NCBI RefSeq assembly: GCF_000512565.2
Contig: NC_089302.1
Span: 1,860,001 to 1,924,000, forward strand
Direction of reading: 5' to 3'
Source of the DNA: Kwoniella dejecticola CBS 10117
Taxonomy: Eukaryota > Basidiomycota > Tremellomycetes > Tremellales > Cryptococcaceae
DNA length: 64,000 bases
Both the position numbers and the translations under genes were made by a program. Below are positions 56,399 through 64,000 of this stretch, one piece after another. The notes under the pieces were generated by a model. It was not told the origin of the DNA, made no database searches, and saw only the letters and a list, made by a program, of their open reading frames with translations. Positions within the stretch are counted from its first letter, which is position 1; every line of letters starts with the position of its first letter.

Positions 56399-58952
56399 TT
56401 CTTCTCAGATCCAGAGTAGTCAACACAACAAACAAGGACTTTGACTTTAACATCACTCTTCTCTCTTTCTCTGGGTTTGCACGTTGTGTATGACATATCA
56501 TCTTTTGTATAGTATATCACGAATATTTGAAGAGTATAATGATACCGTTGATTCGATACGAGGATAACGATTATAATGATCATAGCGTATACGCGTATAC
56601 CATGGCATATCACATGTACCACTCTTTTCACCATCCTTAGATATCGTTGCGCATCATCGCAAGTGACCGAGATGGCTACTAGTCGGCTGGTGTGGACAAT
56701 GCATGACGGTGAGTGCGCGTGGAGGAAACCCAACACATAGTGATACGCTTTAAGACTCATAAGTCGAAGTCAACCTTTGGACCCCCACCACGCTATTTAA
56801 GCGTTGTTTGCGAGACATGTTCACGTAAATATCTCTGCGCCACCTTTGACAACCTTGACCAAGGACATGACGCCACCTGTCTTGAAGGAGCGCGTCGGAA
56901 GGAAGACCGAAGTACTCTCATGACCCGATGGGTGTGCCCTTTGGAATGTACTTGTGCATGAACCTGGATTTTTTGATTCATGAACTGACAACAACATGCA
57001 GGCCGTTGCCGTTCTCAGGACGGCTATGTTATGGTGACAGATAGAGAGATAGAGAGATAGACGCCGTCGATGATGTGTCATCGATAGTATTATTGTGCTA
57101 TGACATACTGTATCGACTTCTTGGCATTGTCGACACCTAGTTCAGGGCTTTCATGAGGGTAGGTAACCCAGACCCGCTTTTCCTTGCTTCCTAACCCCTT
57201 TGGCTCACCCAAAAGGTCACGTTTGATCGGGGTGGCGCACCGTAGCTTGACTTGGATGTACGGGTCAACGGCCGTAACACAAAGCCTTTGGTCCGCCCAA
57301 ACCGTGCACAACGAAAAAACAAGAAAGCATACCCAATTTGCTAAGCGTAGACAGTCTAACATCAATTAATTGACCGAATGTGTTCATCCGTTCGTCCCAC
57401 TCCCTATCACTCCCATCTCAGAGATGAAGAAGCTCACGAACGTTATATCTCTAATCCCTGAAAAAGTACAAATAACAACAGCAACACAACAAAAGCTTAT
57501 TTGCGTATTTATTGGTGTCTTAATCGTATGATGCTTATGGGGAATTAGTAAAATTAGGAAATGACAAAATAACTAAAACACAACAGTGGTAATGTTAAGG
57601 GAAAGACTGTGGATTACGTCGTCAGCTTCACCTCGTCAATATTAGTCGAGCGTGATTTTCGCATCTTCCATCTCTGATTCTTTCCGTGTTATCCGCGTAC
57701 TTGCTCTGCTGCACGGTGTATTCTCGTATTTTCGGTTCATAGGTGTCGAATGGTTGTTATGTTGATATGATCATGTTGACTTGACATACCGAGATCGATT
57801 GATTATTTACCATTACTTTACTCCTGTAAGCATTTACCATAAATTGTTAGACCGTCCCACAATTCATTTATCAATCATCATATAAATTAACAGATCTCGG
57901 AACAAGGCAAGGCAAAGAAGGCGAAGAAGGACAACACAATAGTCATCCAGGGAACCTTAAAAAATCCCGAACCTCACCGTACGAGTAGAGTGCCATCAAC
58001 AAAAACAAGTTTGTTTTTACTCCACCTCACTTCTACCACGAGCGCGAACCCCATTATCATTATCCACAGATCCATCCTAGTCTCGACACAGCAGCATAAC
58101 TCCTTCATCTCAGAGACGGCGACTACTTCTCCGACTGCTGGTCCTGATTAAAACGATCATCGTAATCAAGCGTGGCAAAGCAGAGGTGTCTTCTGGAATC
58201 ATTGTCCATAGCTACCATCGTCACCCTTGCATTATCTTGTTTCGCGACTCTCGGCCCTTTAGTCTCTATTTGACTTGCCGCGACTTGCCAAAGCAACAAG
58301 AGAGGACGGACTCCATCTATCATCCCTCGCGCACTCTTCAGGTCTTACCTCCCACGGCAAGCACAAAGTAATTATAGACGAAACAGGAACGGAAACAACA
58401 CAATCATCAAGAAATCAATAGAATTAACAACTTAGACTTTTAGACTACTATAGATTCATAGGCTATATTCCCAACCAACACCCAATCTGAATACGAAATA
58501 ACCAGCCTAGTGGTAGACACATAGACACACGCATCAATCCTTGCCCTTGACCTTGGTCTTGATCTTGCTTGACCCAAGGAAGGTTATTGGAGCCCTGCCG
58601 AAGTCGGCGCACCTTGGGTAGTTAGTGACTTACCTCATCGCACCTTACTCATAATCCTCCTCGCCACACAAACGATTATCTGCTTCCAGTCAATCCAAAC
58701 AGGCCGACTTGCCTCGAGTAGATCCTGGATCATCATCACCACTAGTAGAGCACACCTTGCATCACGATCGAGAAGTTATCCATACACGCTCCCTGACAAA
58801 TACCTCGCACGATGTCGCGCAATCAAGTGATACCGTAGATCAAGTATAATCGTCAATACCCGGTATAACGCTCTCAAACTGTGTATAGAACTGTTGTGAG
58901 CGTCAAGATTGTATTCATGTTTGATCATCTGGGCTAGTCGACTTCAACGGAA
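56399..58952. other. Gene-poor 2.5 kb stretch upstream of the GPCR
   Basis: No supported coding exon, tRNA box or large repeat. A GATAGAGA run lies at about 57040-57060. The stretch 57460-58120 is AT-rich and includes CA/AC-rich leader-like sequence, so part may be a long 5' UTR or promoter of the receptor gene. A non-coding RNA cannot be excluded from sequence alone. Confidence 0.45.
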
Positions 58953-61900
58953 ATGTTAGAACCTATAATATCGGCCCCTGGCCTGATGGGCATGTTGGAT
59001 ATGGGCACATTGAGTACTAGGAATAGTCATGATTCGCATTTAGGGAGGATAGCACTCGCAAGTCAAGTCGTGCGGAGTGATGATGATGTTTGGCTATCCA
59101 TCGTCAATGTCGTTATCCTTGTGAGTCCTCTCTACATCGCTTCCAATATCACACATCCTCCCAAATAGCCCAGCCTTCTTTGAAGTTGCAAGCAGCATCG
59201 AGGCGGATCGGTAGACCCACACCGATCCGGCGTCCTTCGGAAGAAGCATAGACAGATCTTTGGGCTTGTCTCGGACATGTCTTTCCACCGCACTCGACCC
59301 CCCATACGCATGTTGTGGTCCTGGCTTGGCATGACTTGACTGACATTCCTCTTTCACAGTGCTTGACGATACTTGGTTCAGGTATGATATTAGTATCGAT
59401 GTTCTACCTTGAATTCTTCCGCGCTAGGCCTGGAACGACCAGAACACGGATAGTCCAAGCTTTGATCGTCAGCGATTTCCTCCTAGGGTGAGTTTGTTTG
59501 TTTGTTTGCCTATCCTTTCCGGGTGACTAACCCTCCTTTCGGTCCGCGGTCAAAAATGGAAGATTTCAGGCTGACGTGATGGTCTGCATTACTCTGGACA
59601 GCGTCGTCGGACTGATCAGTTCCTGTCTATTCCTTCAAGGAAACGGAGAGTTGATGGCGCATGGCTCGATGGCTTGTGATGGACTGGGACTGTTGTTGAC
59701 TACCATCCTTTGGACTGGTACGTTCTTGTATCTTCCTCTGCCTTGCGTTATTATCAGCACGAGGCATGCTGATCGTAATATTGTGCTGGTCTCGCAGAAC
59801 ACGGTTGGACCCTTATACTGGCTGTGGCCACCTTCATGATCCTCATATATGTGAGCTGACCTCGCCCACAATGTAGGGTATGAACCCCTTCGTACTGACA
59901 GTCTCTCGTAGCCACTGCATTGGTTCACTCTGTGGATCGAGCATAGATGGTATTACTTATGGGCGATTGGTGAGTGGTGGTCGGTTTCAAACACAGCAAC
60001 ATGATTGCATGTCTATCATTGCAGAGCTGACGGCCAGTCGACAGTATGGGTCTTTTCCATCGCTATCGGAGTTATAGGTTACGAAGTATATGGTTTCTAT
60101 CCTTGTAAGTCCATCCCATCGTTTCGAGGCTACGTGAATTCAAGCGCCCATACGCGTTTGTCTTGTTCAGCTGGAGGAACTTGCTTCTACGGTGCGAATG
60201 CTGGCCTATACTCTGAGTTGATGCAATTCATCCCAAGGTAAGTCACACCAAACCCGACGACGATGGCTCCGTTGATCGCAAGGTATGAGTGTGGTCACTG
60301 ACAATCCCTCATAGATGCGTCGTGTGTATCGCCATAACCGCTCTTTACGCAAAATTATACGTTTTCTTAAAGCGACCGGATAAGATCAGATTACCGGGAT
60401 CGAACTCGGCGACTGGCCCATACGAGACTGTCAGCACGCCCAGTCAGACGGACAGAGACTCTGGTCCGTTCAGAGGTAGACTCGGATCCCTAATACCGTT
60501 TAGAAAGAAAAGGGGGAGCAGTGCCGCAGCTTTATCTGCCACTCCCGCAGATGCCAGTGCGGAACAGGAACAAGGTCAACAGAATTCGGACTCATCCAAC
60601 TTTGACTCTGTGCTAGGCTCGAATGAGCCTATGCAACCGAATGAAAAGCCACCGGCTGGAGCAAGTCTACCACTGGGCTCTGGAGCGGAGAAAGACGACA
60701 CGCTGAATAGGAAGACATCAGGTATGAGAAGACCGTCGTTCTCGCCCGTCAAGGAAGTTCCGCCGTGGGAGAAATTGGAATTACCCGCTTTCCAGGTAGA
60801 TGGAGAACGCTTTGGTGGGCCGTCAACCAGTAATACGCAATCATCCTCGATATGGAGCGGGTGGAGGGGTATGGGTAGTGGTAGAAAAAGATCATCGACC
60901 ACGACTGCCAATTCGGCGAATACCAATGCCACCACGGTCAATGTCAACTCACCTTCCAGACTCAACTCGATATCAAATTCTGTCAGAGCTCAAAGTCAAA
61001 ATCAAAATCCGCATCAGAACCAACCATCCACTCAAGACCCAGCTTCCACGAATCTGAAGGTCTCACCACCTGGATCATTTGTTCCTCGTATGCCATCCAT
61101 ACCGTCTGAAGATGTAGCGCAGCCCATTACGAGCGCAATACGGCATACCAGAAACTCGACCGATGACACGTTCGTCACTCCTTCGACGGCAAGCGAGAAG
61201 AAACGCAAGAAGTCTGTCCAACTTCCACCAGCTTTACCGCTTTCACCTAAGAGTAACGCTTCCTCTCCCGAGATGGCCTATTCGCCCAAGATAGATAATC
61301 GATCGAGACCGTCAGTAACTATCTCAGAAGATCTCCCGATCACGATAAGTCCAGACACACCGCGAGCAGGCTCGATGGATCAAGATATCCCTTTTCCCAA
61401 GATAACAAGGGATACGCCTACGATGACGCTGCCACCGCGGAGTGACAATCCGTGGGCAAGTATAAGTCCGTCACAGCCAAATACACCAGGAGGAGGTATG
61501 CCTGTACAGCAGAATTTCCAGTTCAGCCTCACGCCTTCAGCAACCCAGAGCAGACATCAGCGAAAGACTTCCAAGGGCACAGAGCTGAGCCAATACCGAT
61601 TCGAAGGCGAAGCCGAAGCAGGTGGTGCCCAGGACGAAGAGGACGAGGACGATGAATGGGACTTGGCTAGAATGTTGGCTCAGCCTCCCCCAGGCTCGCA
61701 TTCTGCCGACGACCGCTTCGCCCCCCGCCAATCACATACCAACGGCCAGACCTTTGAACTGGTTCCTGAGAGTATGAGCAGCTACCTGAACCGGAAAACG
61801 GCGCTTTTGATGCTGTGGTTTCCCCTGGGTTATCTGTTCTTATTCTCGGTATCGCTCATTCGACTGGTATATGACTTTGCGGGTAATCCTCCGACGTCCC

Positions 61901-62601
61901 TGAGAGCTATCTCGAAATGGATGGTTCTTGCGCAAGGGGTGCTGGACGCGGTCATCTACGGAGTAGTGGAATGGCATACGAAACGAGTCGTGCGTAAGAA
62001 AGTGAGAAAAGGCACTTTCTCGCCGTCTGCTTCTCGGAATGATGGCGCAAGTCGTGGAGGCAACAATACACCGATCACCTCAAAGTTGAATGCGGCGAGT
62101 GGATTTTTGAGGAATATAGGAAGTAAAGTCTCAGCTTCGGCTTCTCCCTCAGCTTCTGTCACTGGAATAACATCTGTAGGGATGGGAACGGGAAATGGGA
62201 ATGGAAATGGGAATGGACAATCCAGACGTCTGGCTCAAAGTCAAAGCCATCAAGGTCAAGGTCAAGGTCAAACTTCATCATTCTTCGTTCCGGAAGACCA
62301 AGATCAATATCGTACTGCTTCACGCACTGGAACAGAGTGGAATCAGAATTTCTCCATGAGGTCTATACAAGAAGGTCGTCCATTTGGCGGGGGTGACACC
62401 GAGCTCGATATCGATATGAATGGCAATGGCATCGAGAAGGATGATCCGTCTGGGAAAGGATATTTCGTGTCGGAATCAAAGGAAAAGGAAAAGACGAGAA
62501 AAGATTCGGAGAGTCCTCTAGGCGGACCCGGGAGCGGAGGGGGAGGGGGATCGGACAGCCAAACGTCGAGTGCTGTTCCTCCGTCAACGACTCCCAAATG
62601 A
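58953..62601 (+). CDS. G-protein-coupled receptor with very long third inner loop, Git3/Gpr4-like
   Basis: Eight exons (58953-59120, 59360-59487, 59563-59717, 59798-59850, 59912-59969, 60045-60104, 60171-60237, 60315-62601) give 991 residues. Helices seen include IVNVVILCLTILGSGMILVS, ALIVSDFLLG, CITLDSVVGLISSCLFL, TLILAVATFMILIY, WVFSIAIGVIGYEVYGF, CVVCIAITALYAKLYVFL, LLMLWFPLGYLFLFSVSLI and WMVLAQGVLDAVIYGVVEW. Between helix 5 and 6 lies a Ser/Pro/Asn-rich loop of roughly 480 residues, and the tail is about 190 residues. This layout and WFPLGYLFLF with QGVLDAVIYG match fungal nutrient receptors of the Gpr1/Git3/cAMP-receptor-like group, such as Cryptococcus Gpr4, which activate the cAMP pathway through a G-alpha. 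The intron 2 acceptor (TGGAAG) was set by frame. Ligand unknown. Confidence 0.88.
62189..62272 (+). repeat. Short coding tandem repeats in the receptor tail
   Basis: GGAAATGGGAATGGAAAT-type units encode a run of alternating Gly and Asn, followed shortly by CAAGGT units that encode alternating Gln and Gly. They lie in the predicted cytosolic tail, a disordered region, and are prone to length change. Confidence 0.8.
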
Positions 62602-63007
62602 CGGAGTACATCAAAAACCGATTTTGGGTGTCAGGATCTTACCATTCTCATTCATCACTCGTCCGCTGTACGTGTATTTATTAGATCAAATAGATGGCCT
62701 CTCATCTGCTGGGTTCAATCGCATGTTGTGTTGTTAGAATTATATACATCAGGGCATCTTGCATATCTAGACATTCCGGGAAGGCTGGATCTCGTTTACA
62801 CATACCCAACTTGACTTATATAACAATAACTATTATACATCGTGTATCAATAATGACCTGAGAAATCATGCAAATGCGGATGCAAATCAACGTATGTCGC
62901 CCGATTGTCAAGCAGACTCTAGTCCAAATACTTTGATCTCCTAAACCCGTTGCGCTGTCTCGCTCGAGCCACGATCATCGACGCCACAATGCAACGAGTA
63001 AGAATTT
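62602..63007. other. Convergent 3' flanks
   Basis: About 400 bp between the receptor stop and the stop of the Nudix paralog. AT-rich; no gene seen. Confidence 0.55.
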
Positions 63008-64000
63008 TTATTGTCCAGCTGCCCAAGTCTCGCTGCTCTTGTACCTCTCGCCCTCCGTCCCGCCCCATTCTACGGGTCCTGAATTGGTGGATTTGTCCAT
63101 GTAAAACGGCAGATCCCGCACCACGCCCGAGATCAAGGTTGAGAAGGGCGATTGATTCAGGGCAAAACGAGTATATGTTGTGGGTGTTCCATATGCGATC
63201 ATGGCTGTTTGTATTAGGCTATTAACGAGTGGGATGAGTAGGGATTGAGTATCACTTTTGTCAGCAATTCGAACGGAACGGACAGGTGATATATGGAGGG
63301 GGATTTACACGTCGGAGGTTAGTCCTTTTATAGGACTGTTGGTTGTACGGAAGCGCTGATGAAAAATTATTCGTCAGTGCGATACTTGCGAGCCACGTTA
63401 TATATGCAAAGAACTCGCGTGCATCCTATACTCTCCTGTAGTCTGGAAGATTGCACAGCGTTAGTAGGCAAATCACGAGTGTCCTAAGTTGGGGAATTGG
63501 AGTGTAGGATACGTACCCCTACTCTATCATTGGTAGACTAGATCATATATGCGTCAGCCGGACCGTGTCGTTCGGATTCTATGCCAGAATGATCCGGCTC
63601 ACATGATACTCCTCTTCGTGAGGCCACCATTCCCCACCTACATCTACCAAGCCTAACGAGTCTTTCTCGTCCAGCGTTCCGGTCAAGCACCCTTTCAGCG
63701 GATGAGTGAAGATAGCATCTACTTCGTCCGGGTTCGGTACAAGGTCTTTCAATAGGCTTGTGTCTGAGATAAAGCAGACTACGGCTGTTTGTCCGGTAAT
63801 GAACAGGCAGAAAGTTAGCTGCAAACACATTGAGTGAGCAAAGGATCAGATATCAGACTCACGCGTGACTACTATGTGGTTCTTCATGTGGGAATTTAGA
63901 GGTAAGATGGTCATGACTTGTTCCAGTATCGTGAGGGGATGTATGGAAGGGTGATCTAAGGGGAGGCCGACCTCTTCGAAAGCTTCTCGGCGCTGCATTG
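63008..64000 (-). CDS. Nudix hydrolase, CoA diphosphatase-like, 5' part outside window
   Basis: Six exons are visible (63992-63863, 63784-63603, 63537-63517, 63442-63419, 63355-63309, 63218-63008); the N-terminal exons lie beyond the right edge. The first visible exon starts in the Nudix box at RREAFEEVGLP, preceded by a TGCAG acceptor, exactly where the paralog at 46-48 kb has an intron. Then come HMKNHIVVTPVVCFISD, LVPNPDEVDAIFTHPLKGCL, EWWPHEEEYH, YRMHRFRTTN, SPIKGLTSDVLI and TAMIAYGTPTTY, all CoA-Nudix landmarks. The C-terminus is TWAAGQ, with no peroxisomal PTS1. The intron at 63418-63356 has a GC donor (GCGAGT). It is probably a CoA or related nucleotide hydrolase acting outside peroxisomes. 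Confidence 0.88.

Noticed and set aside
59094..59357. Overlapping minus-strand frames across the first receptor intron
   Set aside because: They are shadows of the intron and flanking exons of the receptor gene, with no domain.
62700..62725. GGTTCAATC resembling a tRNA B box
   Set aside because: The final CC is missing and there is no A box or cloverleaf around it.
1..64000. Search for transposons, CRISPR-like arrays, integrated viral genes or biosynthetic cluster enzymes
   Set aside because: No transposase, reverse transcriptase, long terminal repeat, regularly spaced repeat array, or NRPS/PKS/terpene-type gene was recognised.

Overview
The window looks like nuclear DNA of a basidiomycete yeast in the Cryptococcus/Kwoniella part of the Tremellales. 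This is an inference. It rests on very intron-dense genes (up to 12 exons), mostly 45-100 nt GT-AG introns with GTGAGT or GTAAGT donors, moderate GC content, long CT-rich 5' leaders, and proteins of fungal type (a fused ergothioneine synthase, ORT1, DBP7, RPC25, a Cys3-like bZIP protein, a Git3/Gpr4-like receptor). I saw no transposon, CRISPR array, rRNA gene or tRNA gene. Twenty-three protein-coding genes were assembled by hand from exons. Almost all give a total coding length divisible by three with GT-AG (occasionally GC-AG) junctions, which is the main support for the exon borders.

Layout. 0.4-14.8 kb is a run of five minus-strand genes: ergothioneine synthase EGT1, a protein with repeated motifs, the DNA primase large subunit PRI2, an ORT1-type mitochondrial carrier, and an acidic protein with EF-hand-like segments. 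A 2 kb gap follows, then a plus-strand orphan seven-helix protein (16.7-19.1 kb). 19.4-24.1 kb holds three minus-strand genes: an FMN-binding split-barrel protein, a Ca3427-like substrate-binding-fold protein and ribosomal protein eL14. 25.2-28.0 kb (plus) has a Cys3-like bZIP factor and a coiled-coil gene with a puzzling in-frame stop. 28.2-32.2 kb (minus) has phosphomannose isomerase and the RNA polymerase III subunit RPC25. RPC25 is divergent from the ribosome-assembly helicase DBP7 (32.6-35.6 kb).

35.6-64 kb holds a Ser-rich disordered protein behind a long leader, a small unknown gene, a SNF2/RING ATPase of Rad5/HLTF type, a peroxisomal-type CoA Nudix hydrolase, an LRR protein with a Cys4 C-terminus, ribosomal protein eL20, a coiled-coil protein with one membrane helix, a large Gpr4-like GPCR, and at the right edge part of a second CoA-type Nudix hydrolase.

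Most genes are core housekeeping genes with no operon-like logic. The co-regulated pair most worth considering is RPC25/DBP7, which share a 389 bp divergent promoter. The most unusual items are the in-frame TGA near 27.28 kb, the repeat-motif protein at 5.7-7.8 kb, the two Nudix paralogs with different C-terminal tails, the two seven-helix proteins, and a long ATG-free leader on each of two regulator-like genes. I did not find a clearly new multi-gene system.
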